Assembly (NCBI GenBank): GCA_964625125.1
Contig: CAZVAP010000028.1
Location: forward strand, 1-10,098
Origin: CAZVAP01 sp964625125
GTDB taxonomy: Bacteria > Patescibacteriota > Gracilibacteria > Absconditabacterales > Absconditicoccaceae
Reading direction: 5' to 3'
DNA length: 10,098 nt
Positions 1 to 7,299 of this stretch are shown here, one piece after another (position 1 is the first letter of the stretch; every line of letters starts with the position of its first letter). Both the position numbers and the translations under genes were made by a program. The notes under the pieces were generated by a model, which was given only the letters and a program-made list of their open reading frames with translations, was not told the origin of the DNA and made no database searches.

Positions 1-567
1 GATGACTTTTCTAAAAAAAAAATTGTTGAAAAATTTAATTATCCTATGGAAAAGGTTATAGTAAGCTTTTTCCCTCTTTCTGAAAAAATTTATTATAATA
101 GATCCAGTGTTTTAAATGATAAGGTTTTAATGTTGCTTACTTGATTAAAAGAAGAATTTGTAGATAGTTTTTTAAAAAAAACTCATGCAAATGTTACAAT
201 TTTAAAATGAAGAGCAGATGAACTCTACAGTAGATTAAAAGAAAAATATGAAATGAAATTTACTTTTTTAGATTTTTTGAATATTTCTCAAAATTTAAAA
301 AATTTTGATGTTTTTATTTGAAAACCAGGTGGTGCAATAACTAGTGAATGTGTTGCAACAGATACTTTTATGTTTGTTCCTAATTTTTTTCCTGGACAAG
401 AAGAATGAAATATGAGATTGTTGGAGTATTTTGAATGCTGATTATATGAAAGCTCTCCAGCTAAAGTAGAGTTTTTTAGAAATTATTTAGATTTTAATAA
501 GTTTTTACCTAATTATAAAAAGCTTAAAAAACCTGCTTGTAAAATTATTTTTGATAATTTAAAATAA
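1..567 (+). CDS. GT-B glycosyltransferase (GT28/MGDG synthase-like), C-terminal part
   Basis: The gene is 5'-truncated by the window edge; 188 residues remain, ending at TAA 565-567. With UGA read as Gly the fragment contains GKPGGAITSE (residues 107-116) followed by PGQEEGN (131-137). This is the nucleotide-sugar-binding pattern of the C-terminal Rossmann half of GT28-type enzymes such as MurG, diacylglycerol glucosyltransferase and MGDG synthase. The family transfers a sugar from a UDP-sugar donor to a lipid or polyprenyl acceptor at the cytoplasmic membrane face. The Gly of PGQEEGN is a UGA codon (406-408), which supports the recoding. The N-terminal acceptor-binding domain is outside the window, so the acceptor cannot be named. 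The PGQEEGN ending resembles the glycolipid and LPS-type GlcNAc transferases more than MurG. The gene converges on metK and shares its terminator hairpin. Family assignment is fairly sure; substrate is unknown. Confidence 0.75.
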
Positions 568-568
568 A

Positions 569-590
569 GCTAGGATTAACCTAGCCTTTT
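569..590. terminator. Shared bidirectional terminator between converging genes
   Basis: A perfect 6-bp stem, GCTAGG (569-574) with CCTAGC (580-585), encloses a 5-base loop. On the plus strand CTTTT follows the stem. On the minus strand the stem is followed by TTTATTTT. The hairpin therefore can stop both the glycosyltransferase transcript and the metK transcript. The metK stop codon (576-578) lies inside the loop, and the glycosyltransferase stop ends 2 bases before the stem. Confidence 0.7.
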
Positions 591-1700
591 AAAAATTTCT
601 ATACTATCTAATTTTTCCCAACTAACATCATTTCTACCAAAATGTCCATAACTTGAAGTTTTTTTATATATAGGTTTTCTTAAATCTAGTTTTTTTATGA
701 TTCATTCAGGAGATAAATCAAAATTTTCTTTTATAGCTTTTATTATTTTTTGTTTATCAACTTTTTCTGTTCAAAAACAATCAATATATATTGATATAGG
801 TTCTTTAACTCATATTGCATAAGAAAGTTGTATTTCAGCTTTATCACAAATTCAGCTTGCTACAATGTTTTTGGCTAGGTATCTTGCTATGTAAGCTCAG
901 CTTCTGTCTACTTTTGTTGGGTCCTTACCTGAGAAAGCTCCTCCTCAATGTCTTCATATTCAACCATAAGTATCTACCATTATTTTTCTACCTGTTAATC
1001 AGCAATCTCATTTAGGTCATCATATTACAAATTTTCAAGTAGGATTAATATAAATTATAGTTTTTTCATCTATTAAATTGCTTACTATGGGTAATATTAC
1101 TTCATTTTTTATTTCTTCTTTAAGTTGGTTAGTAGATATGTTTTCTTTATGCTGGGAAGATACTACTATGGTATGAATTCTTTTAGGTTTATTGTTTTCA
1201 AATTCTATAGTTACTTGTGTTTTACCATCAGGTAATAAATAAGGTAATATTTTTTCTTCTCTTACTTTATGTAATTGTTTTGCTAATTTATGAGCTAAAC
1301 TAATAGTTAAAGGCAAGTAATCTTCACTTTCGTTTGTTGCATATCAAAACATTATTCATTGATCTCAAGCTCCTCATTTATCTACTCCTAAAGCAATATC
1401 TGGACTTTGTTTATTTAAAATTAAATGTACTCAAATGTTATCTGCATCAAAACAACTTTCTGGATTATCATATCAAATTTCCTTAATAGTTTTTCTTATT
1501 AGTTCAGTGTAGTTTATATTTGCTTTAGTAGTAATTTCTCCACTAACAATAGCAGTTCCAGTAGTAACCATAGCTTCACAAGCAACTCTTGAGTAATGGT
1601 CTTGTTCTAAACAAGCATCTAAAATACTATCAGATATTCTATCACAAATTTTATCAGGATGACCTGCAGTTACAGATTCTGATGTTAATAAGTACTTCAT
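576..1700 (-). CDS. metK: S-adenosylmethionine synthetase (methionine adenosyltransferase)
   Basis: The protein is 374 aa, near the usual 380-400. It makes S-adenosylmethionine from ATP and methionine in the cytoplasm, releasing phosphate and diphosphate. It starts at ATG 1698-1700 with MKYLLTSESVTAGHPDK, the family N-terminus; GHPDK is at 13-17. The signature GAGDQG is at 110-115 with both G112 and G115 written as UGA. The phosphate-binding GKDPTKVDRS is at about 258-267, and the C-terminus carries the expected YGHFGRND. All in-frame UGA codons that I checked fall on consensus glycines. The leader carries a SAM-I riboswitch (1719-1884), so the enzyme is feedback-controlled by its product at the level of transcription. 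No Shine-Dalgarno sequence is visible before the start. The gene is divergent from nrdR and convergent with the glycosyltransferase. Identification is essentially certain. Confidence 0.97.
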
Positions 1701-1718
1701 TTGATTTTTTTATAAAAT

Positions 1719-1745
1719 AAAAAACTTTCCTAAAGATTAGGAAAG
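1719..1745 (-). terminator. Riboswitch-controlled intrinsic terminator of metK
   Basis: Read on the minus strand, a 9-bp stem CTTTCCTAA / TTAGGAAAG (plus coordinates 1737-1745 and 1725-1733) with a 3-base loop is followed by six U (1719-1724). It lies 19 nt before the metK start. Its 5' arm overlaps the 3' arm of the antiterminator, so only one of the two can form. This is the OFF structure of the SAM-I riboswitch. Confidence 0.9.
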
Positions 1746-1791
1746 ATATACTAAGAAAAATTAATTTTTAATTTCTTAAATATATCTTTCC
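1740..1791 (-). promoter_or_regulatory. Antiterminator of the metK SAM-I riboswitch
   Basis: On the minus strand the stretch 1791-1772 (beginning GGAAAGATATA) can pair with 1758-1740 (ending TATATCTTTCC). This gives 11 bp, then a further AAGAAA/TTTCTT segment across a small bulge. The 5' arm contains the 3' strand of aptamer helix P1 (1778-1786); the 3' arm captures CTTTCC, the start of the terminator stem. SAM binding stabilises P1, frees CTTTCC and lets the terminator form. Without SAM the antiterminator wins and metK is transcribed. Confidence 0.85.
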
Positions 1792-1884
1792 CTAAAAGGG
1801 CAGGATTTAGCACCTTACCTTGTGTAAAGGCAGGTTGCTGGTGCTTCATCGGGCCTGTTCCCTCCACACTCTCTTGATATATTT
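1778..1884 (-). promoter_or_regulatory. SAM-I (S-box) riboswitch aptamer
   Basis: Read on the minus strand the segment contains the S-box core in order: GTGGAGGGA, then GGCCCGATGAAGC, then AGCAACC, then GGTGCTAAATCCTG. Helix P1 is a perfect 9-bp pairing of AAATATATC (1884-1876) with GATATATTT (1786-1778). A short P4 hairpin, CCCT-TTT-AGGG, follows the TAAATCCTG segment. P3 is closed by GCACC...GGTGC. The aptamer senses S-adenosylmethionine and sits directly before metK, whose product is that ligand. The expression platform is the antiterminator/terminator pair downstream. This is the most GC-rich stretch of the window and holds one of its very few CpG dinucleotides, in the conserved CCCGATGAA. 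Confidence 0.95.
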
Positions 1885-1895
1885 TATCAAGGTAT

Positions 1896-1927
1896 GGTAT
1901 AAGTATTTAAAAATTATTAAAAATCAA
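1896..1927 (-). promoter_or_regulatory. metK: Candidate metK promoter
   Basis: On the minus strand TTGATT (1927-1922) stands 20 bases before TATACC (1901-1896). Transcription would start near 1889, just before helix P1 of the riboswitch at 1884, which is where an S-box leader should begin. The spacer is longer than the ideal 17 and the sequence is AT-rich, so the exact boxes are uncertain. Confidence 0.3.
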
Positions 1928-1959
1928 GAAATTTTTTTCCATTGAATTTTAAAATAAAA

Positions 1960-1975
1960 AAACTATATCTTGTGG
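1960..1975 (+). promoter_or_regulatory. NrdR box 1 (distal)
   Basis: AAACTATATCTTGTGG matches the NrdR operator consensus, approximately ACACWATATATWGTGT, at most positions, including the CTATAT core and the GTG end. It lies exactly 32 bp from the second box, about three helical turns, which is the usual tandem arrangement of NrdR sites. It lies upstream of nrdR itself, implying autoregulation of the nrdR-reductase unit. Confidence 0.7.
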
Positions 1976-1991
1976 TACTTTGATTTTAAGT

Positions 1992-2007
1992 AAACTATAT
2001 ATTGTTT
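1992..2007 (+). promoter_or_regulatory. NrdR box 2 (proximal), probably overlapping the -10
   Basis: AAACTATATATTGTTT matches the NrdR operator consensus and lies 25 bp before the nrdR start. TATATT inside it (1998-2003) could serve as a -10 box, so bound NrdR would cover the promoter. I could not place a convincing -35: TTGATT at 1980-1985 is only 12 bases away. Confidence 0.7.
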
Positions 2008-2031
2008 AAAGTTTGTTAAAAAAATGTTAAA

Positions 2032-2475
2032 ATGTTATGTCCTAAATGTAAATGATCTACTAAAGTTATAGATTCTAGAGAGACAGAAGATTGAAAGGAA
2101 ATAAGAAGGAGAAGACAATGTGAGGTTTGTTGACATAGATTTACTACTTATGAAAGACCTCAAATTGCTAAGTTTGTTGTTATTAAGTCAAATTGAGAAA
2201 AAGAGTTTTATGATAGAGAAAAATTAGAGCAATCTATTTTAAAAGCAATTAACAAAACTTCTATAAGTATTCAGGATGTTGAAAATATGCTTACTGATTT
2301 GGAAATGGAATGGATAAAAAATAAAAAAGGGGTTACCTCAAAGAGAATTTGAAAGGATGTGTTAGAACAATTAGAAAAATTAAATGAAGTTGCTGCTATT
2401 AGATATGCATCAGTTTATTATAACTTTCAATCTAAAGAGGATTTTATTAAATACATAACTGAAAACCTAAGTTAA
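2032..2475 (+). CDS. nrdR: Transcriptional repressor NrdR
   Basis: The protein is 147 aa, close to the usual ~150. NrdR is the ATP/dATP-sensing repressor of ribonucleotide reductase genes. An N-terminal zinc ribbon has C3/C6 (MLCPKC) and C30/C33 (CEVC). The family signatures KVIDSR, IRRRR (24-28) and RFTTYER follow, then an ATP-cone domain from about 46 to 136 that senses nucleotide state. UGA encodes Gly at position 8, again just before KEIRRRR, and at G34 right after the second CxxC; all are glycine in relatives. The start at ATG 2032 gives the family N-terminus; an ATG at 2024 is out of frame. Two NrdR boxes precede the gene. The reductase gene begins 23 bases after its stop, so both are probably one transcript under NrdR's own control. 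Confidence 0.95.
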
Positions 2476-2498
2476 TTTTACTTTTTAATTTTGATTTT

Positions 2499-5240
2499 AT
2501 GTTGGATACTATAAAAGTATTAAAATCTAATGGTAATTTGGAAAAATTTGATTCTCTTAAGTTAAGAAATTCTATATTAAAAGCTTATGAGGTAAGTGGT
2601 TTTTCTCCTGTAAATTTGGAAAAGGTAATGGAAATTATTAAATGAGAAATTCCTCAATACTTAGAAGAAGATATTATTACTTCAAAAGTTTTATGAGATT
2701 TGGTTGAAAAAGCATTGTTGAAAGTAGGAGATTTAGAGGTTGCAAGAAAATTTATTTTATACAGAGGCAAGGCTCATTGTGAAGAAGAAAAGTTAGATAA
2801 AAAATTTGATATTAATTTAATAAAGCATAATTGACAAAAACAAAAATTTAATATTTCTAAAATAAAGAAAGTATTTGATTTGGTTTCTAAGGATATACCA
2901 GAATGTTCTTTTGATGAGTTTAAAAAAGAAATAAAGAAATATCTTATTGATAATTTGCCAACTTCTCAATTATCGAAATTATTGGTAAAAGCAGCTGTAG
3001 ATAAAGTAAGTGTAGATAATATTAATTGGCAAAAAATAGCTGGAAGGTTATTGTTGATTAATTTGTATAAACAAGCTAGCAGAAATTTGAATAAAAAAAT
3101 TGAAGAATTGTACTCTCCTAGTAGTTATTTAGATTTATTTAATCTTTATTTGGAAGAAGGTCTTTATTATAAACATTTTAAAAGATTTTATACTGATGAT
3201 GATATTTTAGAAGCTTGAAAACAAATTGTTCCTGAAAGAGATTTCGATTATGGATATACTACAATTTTAATGTATAATAAAAGATACTTATTGAATCCAA
3301 ATAAGATAGTTAGAGAGCTGCCTCAGCAAATGTATATGTCTGCTGCTTTATTTTTAGCTATTCCTGAATGATTAGATTATATAAGACATAACTTGGATTC
3401 TAATGATGAACTTTTGCAAGATTTAATATCTAAAATTTCTGATAAAGATTGGGAAATAATTAAAAATCCAAACAAACATTTAGATGATATTTTAAAATTA
3501 TCAGATGAAATTTTATTACATCCTTGGTTGAGGAAAAAAAGATTAGAAGTAGCTTATAAAATTTATGATTTTACTTCAAAATGAAAAATATCATTACCAA
3601 CTCCTACTTTAATGAATGCTAGAACAAATAAGCATCAGTTAAGTTCTTGTTTTAAATTTAATATTGATGATGATTTAAGAGGAATCTATCATGCTATAGA
3701 AAATATGGCTCAAATTTCTAAATATTGAGGTTGAATTGGGTCATACTTAGGACATATTAGAGCAAAAGGAGCTTCTATCAGAGGCTATAAAGGTGCATCT
3801 GGTTGAGTTTTGCCTTGGATTAAAGTTATGAATGATACTGCAATTGCTGTTAATCAGCTTTGAGCTAGAGCTTGAGCTATTTCAGTAACAATTGATATGT
3901 GGCATTTGGATATTTTGGATTTTTTGGAAATGCAAACTGAAACTTGAGATATTAGAAGAAAATCTTTTGATGTTTTTCCTGCAGTTTCAGTTCCAGATTT
4001 GTTTATGAAAAGAGTTATAAATAATGAAAAATGGACTTTATTTGACCCAAAGGAATTAAGGGATAAATTGGGTGTAAGAATTGAGGATTTTTATTGAGAA
4101 GAATTTGAAAAATTATATTTGGAAGCAGAAAATAGGGCTGATATTGAGTTAAAAGAGGTAGTTAATGCAAAAGATTTGTTTAAACAATTTTTAAGAACAG
4201 TAGTTGAAACTGGTATGCCTTATGTATTTTTTAGAGATACAGCTAATAAGTATAATCCAAATAAGCATGCAGGTATGGTTTATTCAACTCAGTTATGTAC
4301 AGAAATTATTCAAAATACAAAAGAACCAAAATTTGTAGAAGAAAAAACAGAAGATTGACTTGTAACAATTAAATATAAACCTGGTGATACAGTAGTTTGT
4401 AATTTAGCTAGTATAAATGTTGCAAAAGTAAATCCAAATACAAATGATATTGAGGAAGTTCATAATATAGCAATGAGAATTTTGGATAATGTGATTACTA
4501 TGAATTTTTATCCAGTTGAAGAAACAAAACTTACTGCTATGAAATATAGAGCAGTAGGGCTAGGTTATATGTGATTAGCAGAATATTTAGCAACTCAAGC
4601 AAAGTTAAGATATGATTCTGATGAAGCTGCAGAACATGTAGATAAATTATTTGAGCAATATGCTTATTTTACTTTAAAGGCTTCAGTAAATTTGGCTAAA
4701 GAAAGAGGAAAATATGAGCTTTTTGAATGATCAGATTGGTCAAAAGGAATTTTATTTGGTAAGGATAAAGCTTGGTTTCAAAATAATTCAGAATATGCTC
4801 AAGATTGGCTTCAATTAATTGATGAAATTAAGACTTACTGAACTAGGTTTGGTTATCATCAAGCACCAGCCCCAAATACTTCGACTGCTTTAGTTGTTTG
4901 AACTACAGCAGGTTTATTGCCAGTTTATAAAAAGTATTTTGTAGAGACTAACTCAGCAGCTCCAACTGTAAATGTTGCTCCTAACTTAAGTAAAGAAAAT
5001 TTCTGGTTCTATAAAGAATATGTTCATATGAATATGGTAGATGTAATAAAAATAATAAGTAGAGTTCAAAAATGGATTGATCAAAGTATTTCTTTTGAGT
5101 GGATAATAAACCCTATGGAAGTAAGTCCTGCTGATTTGTTTTCTTACTATATTAAAGCTTGGGAAAGTTGAATTAAAACAATCTACTATGTAAGAAGTAT
5201 GTCTTTAGAAGTTGAAAAGTGTGAATCTTGTGCATGATAG
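2499..5240 (+). CDS. nrdA: Class I ribonucleotide reductase, large (alpha) subunit
   Basis: The protein is 913 aa; it reduces ribonucleoside diphosphates to deoxyribonucleotides with a radical supplied by a beta subunit. Two ATP-cone domains stand in tandem (about 4-94 and 107-197), followed by the catalytic barrel. Visible catalytic residues are C384 (LSSC) and C634 (VVCNLAS) as the active-site redox pair, C600 and E602 in QLCTEI, and the Tyr dyad Y896-Y897 (KTIYYVRS). A CESC pair (908, 911) ends the protein. Spacing matches E. coli NrdA between the first two cysteines (216 versus 214) and from the third to the dyad (262 versus 268). The Tyr dyad and the swinging-tail cysteines argue against class II. 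Oddities are Gln598 where N is usual in NLCxE, a tail of only 16 residues after the dyad, and a final Gly written as UGA just before the UAG stop. No beta-subunit gene follows. The start is preceded by the AT-rich motif, not a Shine-Dalgarno sequence. Confidence 0.95.
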
Positions 5241-5249
5241 TTTTATTTG

Positions 5250-5277
5250 GTCCAAGGTTAATAACTTGGACTTTTTT
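5250..5277 (+). terminator. Intrinsic terminator after nrdA
   Basis: A perfect 7-bp stem GTCCAAG (5250-5256) / CTTGGAC (5265-5271) with an 8-base loop is followed by TTTTTT (5272-5277). It lies 10 bases after the reductase stop codon and closes the nrdR-nrdA unit, so the next genes need their own promoter. Confidence 0.9.
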
Positions 5278-5286
5278 AATTATTAA

Positions 5287-5317
5287 TTGAAAATAAGCTT
5301 GGTTTTACTAATATAAC
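5287..5317 (+). promoter_or_regulatory. Candidate promoter of the glyS-leuS run
   Basis: TTGAAA (5287-5292) and TATAAC (5312-5317) are separated by 19 bases; an alternative -10, TAATAT, starts at 5309 with a 16-base spacer. The site lies directly after the nrdA terminator and before the first gene of the next run, the only gap there large enough for a promoter. The boxes are good, but AT-rich DNA gives such matches easily. Confidence 0.4.
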
Positions 5318-5342
5318 AAAGTTTATTTTTTAATTTTAATTA

Positions 5343-5534
5343 ATGTTATTTTATTGATTGTTATTTTTACTATTAGGGGTTCTTATAGTTATATTCCCAA
5401 ATTTATTGGCTTATATAGTTGCTTTTTTCTTTATTTCAGTTGGAATAAATTTGCTAATAGTTTATTTTATGTTTAAAAGTCCAGAAAAGGAATCTAGTGT
5501 AATAATTTGAAAATATAAGATTATCAAAAAATAA
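5343..5534 (+). CDS. Small two-helix membrane protein, DUF3096-like
   Basis: A 63-residue protein visible only when UGA is read as Gly (UGA at residues 5 and 56). Residues 3-18 and about 21-44 are two hydrophobic helices separated by a PN turn, followed by a charged cytoplasmic-looking tail (KSPEKESS, then KYKIIKK). The pattern GVLIVIFPNLLAYIVAFFF resembles DUF3096, a family of short bacterial membrane proteins with a hydrophobic-P-N/R-LLNYIVA core and no known function. The start is ATG 5343, 6 bases after the AT-rich motif TTTTTAATTT. The glyS gene starts 22 bases after its stop, so it probably shares the transcript with the tRNA synthetases; nothing in the sequence links it to translation. 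That it is a gene is fairly sure; the family assignment is from memory of the pattern. Confidence 0.7.
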
Positions 5535-5556
5535 TTTATTTTTTAATTTAAATTTA

Positions 5557-7029
5557 ATGGCTTATTCATTGGATGTTGTAGTTGCATGGGCAAAAAGAAG
5601 ATGATTTGTTTATCCAGGTTCTGATATATATCATTGACTTGCAAATGCTTGGGATTTATGACCTTATGGAAGTTTACTTAGAAAAAATATCTTGGATTTA
5701 TGGATAAAAGAATTTGTACAAAAAAGGCAAGATATGATATTGCTTGATTCAGCTATTTTAATGAATCCTAAAGTTTGGGAAGCAAGTTGACATTTATGAA
5801 ACTTTTCTGATCCTTTAATAGATGATAAAAATACTTGAGAAAGATTTAGGGTAGATAAATTAATTGAAGAGAAAATTGAAGAGTTTAGAAAAGATAGCTC
5901 TGATGAAGATATTTTACAAAATTTAAAAAATGAATTTTGAGTAGAAAATCTTATTCCAGAAAGTTGGACTTTTGAACAAATGGAATCTTTTATTGAAAAA
6001 TATATTCCAAATAATCCAAATACAGGGAAGAAAGCTGATTGGACTAAAGTTAGAAAATTTAACTTAATGTTTAAAACATTCCAATGAGTAATTGAAGATG
6101 CTAGTTCAACTATTTATTTAAGACCAGAAACAGCTCAAGGTATTTTTGTTAACTTTAAGAATATTTTGGATACTACTAGAGTAAGAATTCCTTTTGGTAT
6201 TGCTCAAGTTTGAAAAAGTTTTAGAAATGAAATAACTCCTGGTAATTTCTTGTACAGGGTAAGAGAATTCGAACAAATGGAAATTGAGTATTTTGTTGAA
6301 CCAAATAATGATGAACCTTATTTTGAACAATGGAAAAAGGATAGCTGGAATTGGTGGGTAGAGAAAATTTGAATTAAACCAGAGAATTTAAGGTTTAGAG
6401 ATCATGAACAAGATGAACTTTCACATTATAGTGCTTGAACTGTAGATATTGAGTATAAATTTCCATGGGGTTGGGGTGAATTGCAAGGTATTGCAAGAAG
6501 AACAGATTATGATTTAAAACAACATCAAACTCATAGTTGAATTTCTATGCAATATACAGATCCAAAAACCGGTAAAAGATATATTCCTTGGGTAATTGAA
6601 CCATCTTGGGGACTTACTAGAGCTATTCTTACTACTATGCTGGATGCTTATGATGAAGAAAATTATACTGATCCTCAATGAAGACAACAAACTAGAGTTG
6701 TAGCTCATTTTCACAAAAATATTGCTCCTATTAAATTTGCAATTTTGCCACTTGTTGATAAAAACCAAGAAATGGTTAAACTTGCAAATGAAATTTTTGA
6801 AAATTTATCTGAAGATTTTATGTGTGAAGTTGACATTAAATGAAATATTGGTAAAAGATATAGAAGACAAGATGAAATTTGAACTCCATTTTGTATTACT
6901 ATAGATTTTGATACTTTAGAGGATGGAACAGTTACAGTTAGAGATAGGGATAGTATGGAACAAATTAGAGTAAAAATTGAAGATTTAAAAGATGTTTATT
7001 TAAATTCAGAAAAATATTTTAAAAATTAG
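5557..7029 (+). CDS. glyS: Glycyl-tRNA synthetase (class II, dimeric type)
   Basis: The protein is 490 aa and is the single-chain alpha2 type, not the alpha/beta tetramer. It charges tRNA-Gly, and in this organism it must also charge the UGA-reading tRNA-Gly. Signs are KRRGFVYPGSDIY near the N-terminus, EASGHLGNFSDPL (both Gly as UGA), LRPETAQGIFVNF, motif 2 with FRNEI (R223) and VREFEQMEIEYF, motif 3 with EPSWGLTR (E348, R355), and a C-terminal anticodon-binding domain (from about 390) with PIKFAILPL and GTPFCITID. In many bacterial relatives a CxxC-type Cys pair follows DPL; here that stretch reads DDKNTGERFR without cysteine. The start at ATG 5557 lies 7 bases after TTTTTAATTT. The DUF167 gene begins 8 bases after the stop. 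Identification is certain; the common symbol for this type is glyS or glyQS. Confidence 0.96.
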
Positions 7030-7037
7030 TTTAATTA

Positions 7038-7277
7038 ATGGAGATTCTAGTTCATGTAGTTCCTTGAAGTAAAAAAATAAAAGTTTCTCAAGAAGGAAAA
7101 GACTTACTTACTAATAGACCTATTTATAAAATAAATTTGACTGCTAAACCAGTTAATGGAGAAGCTAATAAGCAACTTATTGAAGTTGTTGCTGATTATT
7201 TTAAAGTAAAGAAAAGGTTTGTAAATTTAGAAAAAGGTAATACTTCTAGATTAAAGTTAATTAAAATTGAGAAATAA
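7038..7277 (+). CDS. DUF167 / UPF0235 (YggU-like) protein
   Basis: A 79-residue protein with the full DUF167 pattern: VVPGSKK at the N-terminus (Gly as UGA), YKINLTAKPVNGEANKQLIE in the middle, and VNLEKGNTSRLKLIKI at the end. The family is small, widespread, adopts an alpha/beta fold and has no established biochemical function. The gene sits between glyS and leuS with gaps of 8 and 22 bases, so it is almost certainly co-transcribed with them. With a single window the link to tRNA charging may be mere packing. The start at ATG 7038 gives the expected N-terminus; TTTAATTA stands directly before it in place of a Shine-Dalgarno sequence. Family assignment is confident, function unknown. Confidence 0.9.
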
Positions 7278-7299
7278 ATTTATATTTTAAATTTTGAAG

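Noticed and set aside
815..1015. Plus-strand reading frame inside metK
   Set aside because: It is a low-complexity Leu/Phe/Cys-rich translation of the antisense of metK, with no family resemblance.
1873..1891. Inverted repeat CTTGATA/TATCAAG as an independent terminator or operator
   Set aside because: It overlaps the P1 strand and the expected transcript start of the SAM riboswitch and has no U-tract, so it is more likely part of that leader.
2499..5240. A decayed, multiply interrupted ribonucleotide reductase pseudogene
   Set aside because: All interruptions are UGA, never UAA or UAG, and no frame change occurs over 913 codons. Catalytic residues are intact. Recoding explains it.
2499..5240. 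Class II (cobalamin-dependent) ribonucleotide reductase
   Set aside because: The Tyr-Tyr dyad before the C-terminus and the class I motif order and spacing fit NrdA better.
6118..6768. Two minus-strand reading frames inside glyS (6118-6330 and 6514-6768)
   Set aside because: They are antisense shadows of a certain gene, with Ser/Asn/Ile/Phe-rich sequence and no start context.
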